From Gremmenia infestans (taxonomy: Eukaryota > Ascomycota > Leotiomycetes > Helotiales > Hamatocanthoscyphaceae), in NCBI GenBank assembly GCA_032629725.1, contig JAFEVB010000020.1:332501-396500 (forward strand): a stretch of DNA of 64,000 nucleotides, in the 5' to 3' direction. Made by a program: the position numbers and the translations under genes. Of the stretch, positions 47,667-59,110 are shown piece by piece (position 1 is the stretch's first letter; each line of letters starts with the position of its first letter). Under the pieces are notes generated by a model that saw nothing but the letters and a program-made list of their open reading frames with translations, did no database searches and was not told the DNA's origin.

Positions 47667-50600
47667 ATAACTATAGCTATAAAGATATAAAGTATATCTA
47701 TTTATACTATTAGAATAAATATCTTAGTATAATCTTTTTTATACTTTTAAGTAAAACTATATATTATAAGTTAAGCTTTAAAGCGCTTAATTTTATTATT
47801 AATAGTTTTCTTTATATTAAATACCTATTTTGCAGAAACTAGATTTACTTCTTTAAGAAGTATAAACTTTTTCTAAGTGCTATTTTAGATTAGAGTCTTA
47901 ATCTTTTCTTATATTACTATATTCTATTCTTTTATATACTTGCTTTTTATTACTTTCTTATATATATAAAGGATATAAATCCTCTATTTAACTAAAGTAG
48001 ATAATATAGTTTTAGATAAATAGTTATATATCTTATAAAGTAGTATATAAAATATCTAAAAGATTTTCTTTTTTCTTTTGCTTTTATTAATAGTTAGTAA
48101 TAAAGTAGTAATAAAGTATTTCTTAATCTTAGATAATTCCTCTATATTTAAATAGTCTAATAATTCTAGAAATAATAATATAACTATAGTATAAACTTTC
48201 TTAGCTATCCTTTCTTTACTATTTTCTCTAAAGTCTTTTTTTTTCTAGTTTAAAAGAAAAAGTAAAGCGGTTTAGCTTAATCTTTCTTAAGTTTCTTATT
48301 TATAGATTTTACTTTATTTTCTTAAAATCTATTTATAGATAGCTTTATAATAGTTTTAAAAGAGTTCTTTTTAAGGTTAACTATACTTTTTAAGATAATT
48401 TTAGAAAAGTTATTTTTATAGTTTATTTTACTTTCTAAGATAGTCTTAGAAAGGTTGCTTTTTTAGGTTTCTATATTAACTAAGATAGTTTTAAGAAGCT
48501 TAACTTACTCTATAGAGTTTTCTAGAATTATTAGAAAGTTTAGTTAATACTTAATAAATAGTATTACTACTATTAGCTTAGAGGTTTTCTAAGATTCCTA
48601 TTTTATAAGCTTTCTAGCTAGTTAGCTTTATAGTTTATAATTAAGCAGATCTAAAGATATTTCTTATTCTATAACTCTACTTAGTAGGTTTTATAGCTAG
48701 AGTTCTAAGTCTCTTTTTTTTACTAACTTATAAAAGATAATAGAGCTTAATCTTTATATATAACTAAGGTTAGTAAAATAGAACTAGTACTACTTATTAG
48801 TTTTACTACTATAGCTTAAAAATACTACTTTCTACTTTTTATTTGCTTGCTTATTATATAGCTAAGTAGCTAGAATAGTCTTTAGATCTATATATATAAA
48901 GTATTAGCATCTTTATACTCTTAGGTAGTTAGAGATTTATTTAATACCTATATATACTTTTTCTAAGGATATTCTTTTGCTTATAATTTTAGGTTCTCTA
49001 AGTAACTAGTTTCTAATATATATATTAGTTTTTATTATAAAATACTAGAATTCTAATAGTAGTTTAGAGCTTTTTATTATTATCTTTATTATATTTTTAG
49101 TTATCTAGATTGCTTTCTTAGAAGGTCTATTTTAGTATAATAATATAATAGTTATATACTTTATAAAAATACTATTTTCTTTTTTCTATTTATCTATAGT
49201 ATCTTTTAGTTCTAGAGTATTATCTAATCTATATATAATTACTTTCTACTTTCTTTTTATTTTTATCTTTTCTTTTATTTCTAAAGTCTTAAAATTACTT
49301 TATCTTTTAACTTTAGTAGAATTATTTAGATTTTCTAGGTAAAGTTATTAATAATATATAGGAAGTACTTAAAACCTTAGATTAACTTTATAAAAAGTCC
49401 TATAATATTAATTAATATAAGTGCTAAAGGTTTAGACTTGTAAATAGCTAGCGTCTTATTTATTATTTTTTGTATTTTACTAATTTTATACGCTTTATAG
49501 ATTCTCTAGTAAAGTATAGAAATCTTAATTGTTTTTACTTTAGTTACAACTTTATATAGATATTAGAGAGACTTAGTACTATAGTAACTAAAACGCCTAT
49601 ATATAAGTTAAAAGTGTTATTATTAGTTTTTTAATATATTATCTTTTTCTAACTTATCTAGGTCCTAAACGCTCTTAGAGTTACCTTAGTATTCTATTTT
49701 TTTAAAAGCAGAAAATACTATTTCTAAATAATATTTTAAGATAGACTTTATATAGTATAGGCTATTCTTCTACTTTATAGTAATAAGTGTTTTATTTTCT
49801 TTCTTAAAATATATCTTCTTATTATTAAAGTGTTCTTAGATTCTATCTTTATATAAATATCTTATAGAAATTAAATTAATTCTAAGGTTAGAAATAAAAA
49901 AAGTATTCTTAAGAAAATAAAAAGATCTATCTTTAGTAATAATTTTAGCTACTTTATACTTATCTAACTTTAATATTCTTTTCTCTACTTATATAATCTA
50001 AGATAGAAAGCACTTTTTTAATAGCTTTTTAAATAAGTAAGATTTATTAGTTATATATAATAATACGCCTAAATTAATAAGCTATATAGTAGAGTGCTTA
50101 CTTAAAATTATTCTTTTTTACTTCTTAGTAATTACTATAACCTCTTTTTTATAGTTATTAGATAAAAAGTCTATAGAAGTTATATTAAAGTTTAAGTTAC
50201 TTTTACTTCTAAAGTTAGCTTCTAGAAATCTATAGTTTTTTTTTAACTTAAAGTTTTTATTATTTTATCTGCTATAAAAGAATTTATAGTAAAATAAACT
50301 TTTATAGTTAGATAACTTCTAGTAGGATCTTTTTCTTAAAGTAGCTTTAAAGCTTATCTTTAGAACTTTAGAAAAAATAAGCACTTTAGTACTATTATAA
50401 AAGGGAATAAATGCTCGTATAGATAACGGTCTATACGTAGGCGTAGAGCGTAGAAAGTAAAAAGTAAAAAGATAAGAAGTAAATAAAGATAGTAAATTCT
50501 AAGCAAGTTACTAACTAATGCTAAAAACTATAACTTAAGAGCAAAAAGAGTATATTATAGATAGATAATATTCTATATAAACACGTATCTACTAAGTATA

Positions 50601-51654
50601 TAGCTATAAGCTATAGAACTATAACTATTATATAATATCAGATAACTAGAAAGAAACTAAAAAATCCCTACTATACTATATACTTTTTTTTATAGATATA
50701 GTATTTAGAACTATTTTTATTAGATAAGTTCTAGGATTAGTAGTAAGAATATTTAAATCTCCTCTATATAGCTAGTCTATGCTTAGCTTTAGTAGTAGTA
50801 AGCTTTTTTTTTCCTAAAAATACTTAATCTAGTTATTAACTAGTATTATTATTATAGCTAAAGTATTAACTATTACTTTATAGCTAAGTAGTAAAGTGCT
50901 ATAAAGTAGAAAAAAAAGAGTATTATTAAAGTACTAATCTTTTACCTTTAGGTTAGTAGAGATAATCTTATAGCAGATCTCTTTTAGTTTATAAAACTAT
51001 TAATTACTATAAGTTCTAGTATCTACTTAAAGTTATAAAGCTTCTTTATAAACTTCTTTATAGTAATCTTACTTAGTTAGGTATACTTTATCTTAAGGTA
51101 CTTCTAAAGCTTCTTTGCTATCTTATATTTATCTAAAAGACTTTAGTTATTATTACTAAGCTTTTAAAGAAAGTAGAACTTAATAGTTTTTTTATCTTTT
51201 TTATACTTTACTTTTTTCTTAATATTAAGATAAATTAGTATAGTAATTAGTATTATTAAAGATAAAAAGGCCTTAGATAAACTTAGGGTATTATTAAGTA
51301 ATAAGTCTTTTAATATATCTATAGCCTTAAAGATATCTTCTATAGTTATATATTTTATATATTTATAAATGCTTTTATTAATAATATACTTAATTGCTTT
51401 CCTCTAAAGCTTAGCTCTAAGTAGTTGGAACTACTTCTTATAATTCTCTTTTATTAAAACTAGTATCTTTTATAACTTGTTCTCTACTATTATATTAGTC
51501 CTTTTTATAATAGTTTTTATAAAGGGAATATTTATAAAAAGAAGATCTTATATATTAGGTTTTTCTAGATAGCGCAGAAAAGGTATATAGCTAAAGTAAA
51601 TAAATATAGTATTAAAAAAATATAAAAAATATATAAAGAAAATTAAAATAAAAG

Positions 51655-51739
51655 TGTAAAGCAAGTTATAGCAGCTTGCTTTTTATTATATATTATTTAT
51701 ATATAAAGAGGGTATAAAGCAAGTTATAGCAGCTTGCTT
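51655..51739. repeat. duplicated hairpin in the leader of element D
   Basis: AAAGCAAGTTATAGCAGCTT occurs twice (51658 and 51716), each with a 7-bp stem AAGCAAG/CTTGCTT. It lies about 430-510 bp inside the 5' LTR. Confidence 0.6.
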
Positions 51740-52150
51740 CTATTATTTATATTAAATTTATATATAAGAAGGGTTTTTATAAAGTTATGCTCCTTTAGAG
51801 CTAAGAAACCTTATTTCTTTTATCTCTTTTTTTTACTTCTCTAAAGCTTAAGAAATAACTATCTTTTTTTTATTAATCCTTAATTAATAGACTATATAAT
51901 ACCTTTTTACTCTAGGCTTATTATATTATATAAAGTTTAACCTTAGCAGATTGCTAATAGCTTTATAACTATCTATTCTCTTTATCTATATCTTATAAAT
52001 AGAATCTAAAAGCGTTATTCTTTTAAATATTACTCTTTATAGATATGCTATATTATCTCTTTAAATATTACTTTTACTGCTTATAAACTGCTCTTAAACT
52101 TATATAGTAGCAGGATTATTTAGGTAGAAACTAAAAGCCTTTATCTTTAC

Positions 52151-52166
52151 ACCTAGGCTTATAACC
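52151..52166 (-). promoter_or_regulatory. putative primer-binding site of element D
   Basis: The minus strand directly after the 5' LTR reads GGTTATAAGCCTAGGT. Its start resembles GGTTATGAGC, complementary to the anticodon stem-loop region of initiator tRNA-Met, used as a half-tRNA primer by copia-type elements. One G-to-A change would be RIP. Confidence 0.4.
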
Positions 52167-52370
52167 TATTAGAACTATATGCTTCCTAGAATTATTACCT
52201 CTAGAAAGGCATATAGACTAGATAGGGATATAGTTAGGGAAGTAGGTTAAAGGGGTTATATTAGCTTAAGGAGGAAAGCTACTATAGAGGTAAAGATAAG
52301 GTCCTTATAACCTTATACGCGTCCGCTAGCGGCCGCGTCACCTAACACCGCGAGGGCTGTATTTCCAACA
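52167..52370 (-). repeat. 5' LTR of element D (right)
   Basis: 204 bp ending TTTCCAACA on the plus strand, followed by GGAAG. The outer 60 bp are unmutated (GCGTCCGCTAGCGGCCGCGT) and the inner part is RIP-mutated, the reverse of the left LTR. Confidence 0.88.
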
Positions 52371-52375
52371 GGAAG
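52371..52375. repeat. right TSD (GGAAG) of element D
   Basis: Matches 5114-5118. Confidence 0.85.
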
Positions 52376-52608
52376 TATTAATAAGACCAAAAACGGCAAC
52401 TGCAAATTATTCCACTTCCTAGACAGTATGTTTTCAGCTTCTAGAGATCTGCTCCTTGGCGCCAGTTTTTGTGACATCGAATCCCCCCAAACACGTGATC
52501 CAATTCGTGAAAACACGCCAACCCACTCTTGCCCAAACTCATCTCCATGTTATCTGACACTCTTCCTCCCCACACTCGGCCATTGCGATCTCAAGATTCC
52601 CTCCCGAA

Positions 52609-54943
52609 ATGGCAGCATGTGACATATGCCATCGAAGGAAAGTGAAATGTGATTCGCAAGGGTCAGAACAGTGTTCAAGGTGTCGTGAAGGGAAGCTTCG
52701 GTGCACGTTCGCAACCCCTGTTCACTGTTACTATAGCTCTGTGGCTGATATGACGAAGATTCGATCTAGCGAACGCGCATAGGACTCCAAATCAGAGGAG
52801 AAGAACACCGGTGACAGGTCGTTCAGAGAACCTCCAGTCGATTCATAGGGTACTAGCTGTCAGCAATGTCAACCCGACAGGAGGCGCAAGCTCAAGCCCC
52901 TCGTCCCTACCACCGCTAGCCCCATCTGGCAGTGGGACACCCCAGACCTTCGTCCCGTCCATGGATGATATCGTGGAAGAAGAACTTTCTCGGACGGCTC
53001 TTACGCAGTTTTATCAGCGCGGAATTACTGGAGCTGCCACCTGGTTTCCTTACAACGAGGGCCATGATATCCGGATTGCGTATATTGGCACGTCTACCTC
53101 AAACCTTGCTCACCTAGTGCACGGAGAGCTCGACGCACATGATAACCATGACTCTTCGCTACATTATCCTTTCCCGTCCATTCGACTTCCAATCCCATGG
53201 AAGCCTGACAAGGAACAGCCCATCGTCAAATGGTATTCGAAATTGGCGGATAATGCTGGGGCCCTACCGATGAAGGAAGTCAGAGACGATTTAGTCTATT
53301 CTTTCTTTGAAAAGATTCATCCCGGTTTCCCTATCGTAGATGAGGTGCAGTTTAAGACACGCTACGCGGATCCTGAAAACCCCCCTCCACTTTTACTTTT
53401 ACAGTCCATCCTCCTTGCTGGGGCTCATGTTGTAAGAATTATATGATTCCATAACTCCTTTGATATATGATAGTGTACATATAAGCAGCAAATATTACTG
53501 CCTTTGCTGCCATCCACGAGAAATGTGTCCGGCATATGAGTGCTGACTTTCAAATCATGTAGTCTCAGCATCCCAAGGTCGCAGAGTCCCGGTCCCTGGT
53601 CAAAATGGCTCTGTTCCGGCGAGCCAAGGCTCTTTTTGATATACATTTCGAAAACGATCGTATGCACTTGGTCCAGAGCGCTCTTCTTTTCACACTGCAT
53701 TTTGAGGTTCGTAATAATTTGATTTGTGTAGATGTTGAGTGATCTGAAAGCAAAAGTCTTACAATTTCTGCAGGGTCCGGACGATGTATCTTCAAATGCT
53801 TATTACTGGGTAGGAGTTGCTACTCGTATTGCCTTTGGTCTTGGAATGCATAGAGACCTTGGTCCTTCTTCCTCAACTCGAATGCCATTGGGTGATACTC
53901 GTATTTGGCGGCGTATTTGGTGGACATTGGTTCAAATGGATGTCCTCGCAAGCTTAACTCATGGCCGCCCAACGATGATAGATCCTGACGATACCGATCA
54001 AACACCGCTCGCCCCAGAGGACTTTATTGAATATTGCGGGCATAAGAACCAACATATTAACATCGATTATTGCATTCAAAACTCGGCATTATGCAACATC
54101 ATTATTTCCATTTTGAAGTTGTCTTCTCCAGGATCTTTACGCCGGTGTCGTCTTAATCCAGAATCCCTGGAAACTCAGAAATCTACTCTCGATGCCAGAC
54201 TGATCGGCTGGTACTTACGATTGCCATCAGCTCTGGTCGATGCCAATAGTAATACATCGGACTTCTGGGCATTGCAAATCCAATTGCACTATAACCTTGC
54301 TCTTCTACATTTGCACCGACTTACTGTAGAAAGAAACAACACAAGCCAAAGTAGCAATTTGCAGCAAGAGCAACAGAAGTCTCTAGGTATTCGCCATACA
54401 GCTTCCCTGTCGATTGCCAAGATTTTTGACAATATCATCGCAATGAATGCGGTTGATAGATGCTCGTTCACATGTTTGACGGCGCTATTCTCTTCTGCGA
54501 TGCAGATGAGTTTCGAAGCACGATCGGCTGCTGCAAGAGGAGAATTTGTACTAGCACTTCAGTCACAGACCAGACTAGAGAACTTACTTCCTGCTATGAA
54601 AGACATCGCCACTTACTTGCCGAGTGCTGAAGCAATTGTCAGGGTCTTCAAGAAAGTGTCCCGGGAAGTCAAGGAACAAATCAAATCGTACTTTACGGCG
54701 TTCGAATCGATACCAGAAGACGAGAGCGCAGCCTCGAATGGGGTAGATATCGCCTCGAGCAATCATAACATCTCCGATTCACCGGTTTGGGACCCCAATT
54801 TCAACGGTTCTTTTGCTGCTGGATGGAGAAACATTTTTGGTCTCCCCGATCTGAATGCATTCGAGAACTTTGAGTCATTGGGGCTTATGGATAGCTGGCT
54901 CACGATTCCTGCTACTACGGAGAACAACACCTTTTTTGGCTGA
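52609..54943 (+). CDS. Zn2Cys6 transcription factor with fungal-specific TF domain, 4 exons
   Basis: Proposed exons 52609-52719, 52796-53431, 53563-53706 and 53774-54943 encode 686 aa. The zinc cluster is at the extreme N-terminus (MAACDICHRRKVKC; Cys4, 7, 14, 22, 25, 32). The middle homology domain (Fungal_trans) covers about residues 150-400: YSFFEKIHPGFPIVDE, then AKALFDIHFENDRMHLVQSA and NAYYWVGVATRIAFGLGMHR. This layout resembles CTF1-type (cutinase-factor-like) regulators. Introns 2 and 3 are clear from GT..AG and frame. Intron 1 (gttcac..atcag) has a weak donor, so its exact borders are uncertain. The gene is intact although element D's TSD ends 233 bp upstream. It lies head-to-tail beside amide/amine-use genes and may regulate them. 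Confidence 0.85.
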
Positions 54944-55281
54944 AATGTTTACGATTCAAGGCCTTCGGCAAAATTCATATCGCGGGATCTGGGGGATGCC
55001 ATGACGTTCGAAGGGTGGCCAAGCCTCAATACTGTTCCACTTCAATGTAGGACCCCGTTCTTGAGAGCATGGTTGCCAGTCGTCACGAGTTCATTTACCC
55101 TTCCAGAAATGTATCGTGGGAAAGAATTAAATGTAACACTCATCACTGTCTAAAATGCACGACGTATATGCCAGAGCCGGGGTCTACCTTTCACTGAGCG
55201 GTGGACTTGATAGGGCCATGAAAGAAGTCTCGACACTCTTTAAGGTACGATTGTTATGATCACCTATAAAATGTGGCAATT

Positions 55282-57193
55282 TTATGCATTTACCACATTG
55301 TCCAAGATTTCCGTTACGGCAATCAGCTCTTCATCTTGGTATGGAAATCCAACAACTTGCAAGCCAACAGGTTGCGACGAAAAGAGCTCGGGGTCATCTA
55401 GATCATAATGCTCAGTATCTGGAACAAGAGTATGAGGGAAAAGAACTTACACATATCATAAGTCGATTTATCAAAATGGTTGTCTAGGGGCTTATACTCC
55501 ATATCTCTTGGGTCTTTCTCGGCTGAGATTTTGAGGTCTTTGACGGGAAGGGTGATGGAGGGGTAGTCGAGGATGTTGAAAAGACTTGTGTAACCCCACC
55601 AACAAGCGAAATCGTGCCTGGGTAAGTTATATATCGCCATTCTCTTTGCCCCCAATTTCAAGCGTTGACTTACGGATAGCCTGCAGAAGGATGTACCGGG
55701 CAGATCATAGCATCTATAGGCATTTTGAGGGGCAATTTTCCTGTCTTCGTTTCAGCGGCACTTGTCCAAAACGTCGCCATCTGCGCTTTGTATGCCGCTT
55801 GCTTAGTATTGCAGGCAAACAATTCGGATACCGAAAGCTCTTCGATATCAAAAATCTCCAAATGACGTTTAAGTGAAGGAATCATCTGTTCCCCGCCTTT
55901 TGCAAGGGTCGCCTTCTGCTCCGCAGCACCCGTTTGGAAGTATAATTTCCACGTTGTAAGGGCTACTTCCCAGCAGTCAAATGGGAGCCTTACAGGAATA
56001 ACTACACCTCATTTAGACTCTATTTGCCTATGGTAGTAGGGGAAGTAATACCTTCGTGGCCTGCGGCTTTCAATTTCGCAGCCGTCTCTCTTATCGCCCG
56101 CAAAATGGGTGGGTGTGGCATGCACACTCCATCGAACTCGAAAATCCCAATAGTGAGCTTCGTAGGTTTCTGGACCTCTCGCCATGGAACGGGTATAAAA
56201 CTTCCATCATATTCAGCAAGCGGGTGGCCATTAACAACCTTTGTAAACATCTTCAGATCGGCCATACTGTGACACGCGGGACCACACGATACTTTAATCG
56301 AGAGCTGACCAGGAGCAGTAGTTTGCATGCCTCCTTTAGGTATTCTTTCCGAGCTCGGACGGATGGAATATAAACCGTTAAAGGCTGCAGGTGCTCTGAT
56401 AGAGCCCCCGATATCTGACATTGGCCCGATAGGGCTGCCTTTTAGAGCTATCAAGGCGCCCTCCCCACCTGAGGAGCCTCCTGATCCTAGCTTGTTGTTG
56501 CGTGGGTTGAGGGTTCTTCCCCATAGGGTACTCCATGTTTCAAGTGCCATTCCCGTCTGGGGCATGGTGGTCTTGACGTAAAATACAGCTCCAGCATTGC
56601 GGAGAGCTTTCACCAGAGTGGAGTCCTTGTCAGCGATCACCTTTGCCCATGATACATATCCAAGAGTCACGGGGTGTCCTGTCACGTTGTACATATCCTG
56701 GGATATAGTCAGCCGCTGGACACAGAGGTTGTAATTGAGGTCTATTACCTTGATCGATACTGGTAGTCCATGGAGAGGGCCGACAACCCTTCCCGTGCTC
56801 TTCAAATGAGCATCTAAATTTCTCGCCGCATCCAAAGCTTCATCAGGAAAGAAATCTATCAAGCAATTTGTCTACATACTGATAAGCATCTTTTCACCAG
56901 AGTGGGTGGATTGCAAAAATACATACAAGCTGATGCGCAATTGCTGCACGTGCCAAGAAAGCCTCCGTGGCCTCAACACTGGACAAAGAACCAACTGCTA
57001 GTTGCCCCAAGAGTTCCGTGGCTGTTTGTTCAGTGATAGCGATTTGTTCTGGTGTTAAAATGCCACAGGCCTTTGGGATGTCCATCACGTTTCTTTCTGT
57101 GTTCAACTGTGCGGATAGCTTCCATTTTGCGGGAATAGAGTCGAGCACCCCTTGTTGAGCTTTGCGTGCGATTTCTTGCACCGACGACGACAT
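55282..57193 (-). CDS. acetamidase-like amidase (amidase signature family), 6 exons
   Basis: Exons: 57193-56927, 56871-56749, 56697-56052, 56001-55674, 55617-55451 and 55397-55282; all five introns (50-56 bp) are GT..AG. The 548-aa product is of usual length for fungal amidases. The catalytic triad is present: Lys130 in GLPVSIKD (across an intron), cis-Ser205 in GGSSGGEGALIA and nucleophile Ser229 in DIGGSIRAPAAFNGLY. The C-terminus keeps PVGLQVVGFPYQDEELIAV. It should hydrolyse a small amide to acid plus ammonia in the cytosol; the substrate cannot be told. A longer frame begins at 57247, but the ATG at 57193 gives the family-typical N-terminus. Two HGATAR sites (57349-57358) suggest nitrogen control. 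Confidence 0.92.
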
Positions 57194-57348
57194 TATTAGA
57201 TGTGTATAAGTTATACTAGAATCGGGGCTGCCAGAATTGTCCACCACTTGGACAACCTAGGTGCTATTTACAGTTTCCTAAAACACCACCACGTGAGGCA
57301 AGGATAAGATATGCAATGAAATGTGGAGTTATTGCTCTTATAGAAGGT

Positions 57349-57358
57349 GATAGATAGA
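57349..57358 (+). promoter_or_regulatory. paired GATA-factor sites upstream of the amidase
   Basis: TGATAGATAG contains two overlapping HGATAR motifs about 160 bp upstream of the amidase ATG. AreA/NIT2-type GATA factors bind such pairs in nitrogen-catabolic promoters. Inferred only. Confidence 0.4.
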
Positions 57359-57399
57359 GATATGCAAGCCCTTGTTTATCAGCCCGCTCTCACAATCCT

Positions 57400-57407
57400 C
57401 GGGGCCG
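57400..57407. promoter_or_regulatory. CGG-N2-CCG palindrome upstream of the amidase
   Basis: CGGGGCCG, an inverted CGG triplet pair of the kind bound by dimeric Zn2Cys6 proteins. The same architecture occurs at 61195-61202 in the next promoter. It could be coincidental. Confidence 0.35.
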
Positions 57408-59110
57408 ACCGATTAGGAGGATGGCTGACGCTGACCGACCATCCAGGGAAGTGGATGGCCGTAAGTGGGATGTGGGGCCAATTCCAGCTTCGGGCTTTGA
57501 ACGAGGGGGGTATATGGCAGCGAGGCAGGTGGGGGAGTCTTAGGCTCAATGATGGAGTATGAGCAAGAATGTGTTATCTGTGCAGGTGACTCTTTGATCT
57601 GCGGAAGGTGTTTGCAGGGTGAAAGGGGCTCGCTTAATCAATCACTTCCCCTTAACTTTGGTTAAACCCAACTCACACTACACCCCACAGTCTCATGGTA
57701 TTGCTTTTCGACCTACTTTGATAGACGTTATTGCACAACTCTTTTGCTGCAAGTTGCTAGGCATGAATGCTTCGGAAAAAGCGTAAGGATTTCCATTCGG
57801 GCTTCTCCATATTGAATACTTAATGTAGTTTTTATTTTACAAATGTCTAATTGGACTTGAGGTTTCAATTTATTTTTCCTGATTGTATTGGAATGCTTGA
57901 TCACAATTGGATAGAGTTGGAGAGAATGACAAGCATTGACGGCAGGCCTTCTATCCACAATGCCCAATTGAGAATATGCTGCAAATTGTTTGGTGCTCTT
58001 TCCTACCATTCTCTTCCAGGAGCCCAATCGAAAAATAACGCATTGAGGCGGGTCTTCTGGTTCCAAACACCATTGAAAGTGCGGGGAGTTCCCATCCCGG
58101 TCGCCTGGAATGCCTCGTGGAAATCGTGAGGATTAGGATAAGTGGGTGACACATTCAAACGTGTGGTAAATCATAACTTCGCTAGGCTTAACGTCAAACC
58201 AGAGTTTGGGGACAGATCATTTTGCGTCTAGGTGTTCTTTGGTGGCTCTCTACGTTGTAGGTCCATTTGTTTAAGGAAGGCTATTGAAGTTTGTTTTTCT
58301 TCTAGGTGTGCCTTCATTATTTGACAGATATTTATCTAGATGGCTGGGCTGCAGTTGGCCCATCAACTTGGGGAAGCTATCGAAGGCTGAAGGAAAGTTC
58401 CTGTCACTCTGTTGTATTTTATATAAACACTCGACTACAGTACTACAATTCTTGTTGTCTGATTACGGTAGCTGCATGTGGCGGTAGTTCAACTCTCACA
58501 AACACCTTTTACCGCCAAGTGAGAAACTTCATCTTTGTTATGGTGGCCATTGCACAGCGAACCAGGCTGCAACGGGTATCACTGGCCTACTGCTCAACCT
58601 ACGAGCATCCAGACTGTCGCTTTCAAGGTGAACGATGCGCCTAGCAGTTTGCATCGTGTGGGGGGTGGCGGGCGGCTAGTGCACTCATTCTTGAGATCAA
58701 CCGTTTTCCTTGCAGAGCCTCAATATTTACAACGCACAGGCTTCCGTCATCCATCTGTTCGGGAGTTTCGGAGGGACGTACAACTGCGTCAATATCTGAA
58801 AGAATATTTAGATAAAAAAAGTAAATAATATACAATGACGGTGGTGGGGAATAGTAGATTAGGGTTACACTGACCATGACTCAGCAAATTCCTTCACTAC
58901 CCTGTTCTCTCTCTCTCTCTATGCCAACTCCCTTTACTCCCCTCTGATTTTTCTTCTTTCTAGATTGAATTCATCTTTCATTAAAAAGGGGACTACACTA
59001 AGCTTTCACAGATTGATTCACACAACAGCTTCATAGCATTATTTTCGATACGCTTTAACAGAAGTTATCATATAACTCTTGTTTTCGCGAACTTGGTGTT
59101 ATCTAGGCAT

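Larger units (their letters stand above)
47672..52166 (-). pseudogene. Element D gag and pol, 5' part (integrase, RT start)
   Basis: Minus-strand relic of the copia polyprotein. The clearest block is integrase at about 49.3-49.6 kb: KPLALILINIIGLFIKLIQG then FKYFLYIINNFT, matching the EPLALISIDI.GP..KS.RG..YFL.IVDN.TRK.W pattern of Ty1/copia integrases, after a residual zinc-finger region. The rest is too RIP-damaged for residue-level annotation. Confidence 0.7.
5119..52370 (-). mobile_element. Element D: Ty1/copia LTR retrotransposon, outermost layer
   Basis: Two same-orientation 203/204-bp LTRs (5119-5321 and 52167-52370) start TGTTGGAAATA on the minus strand and are flanked by GGAAG. Removing the nested element C leaves about 5985 bp, a normal copia length. 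Gene order on the minus strand is integrase (about 49.3-49.6 kb) before reverse transcriptase and RNase H (5.3-6.2 kb), as in Ty1/copia. The interior is heavily RIP-mutated, so it is a fossil. C inserted at ATAAC (6400-6404 / 47667-47671). Confidence 0.88.
57194..59110. other. intergenic region
   Basis: Between the amidase start and the 3' end of the amine oxidase. Short open frames (for example at 57347, 57728 and 58306) show no domain, intron logic or codon pattern that I can support. It contains the amidase promoter and a (CT)7 tract at 58907-58920. Composition is normal. Confidence 0.6.

Noticed and set aside
5119..52370. AT-rich block as a centromere
   Set aside because: A single nest of identifiable transposons explains all of it, and intact genes lie within a few hundred bp on both sides. 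A centromeric role cannot be tested from sequence alone.
57728..58877. Several 70-112-aa ORFs between the amidase and the amine oxidase
   Set aside because: No domain, no consistent frame, overlapping on both strands; typical of non-coding DNA.
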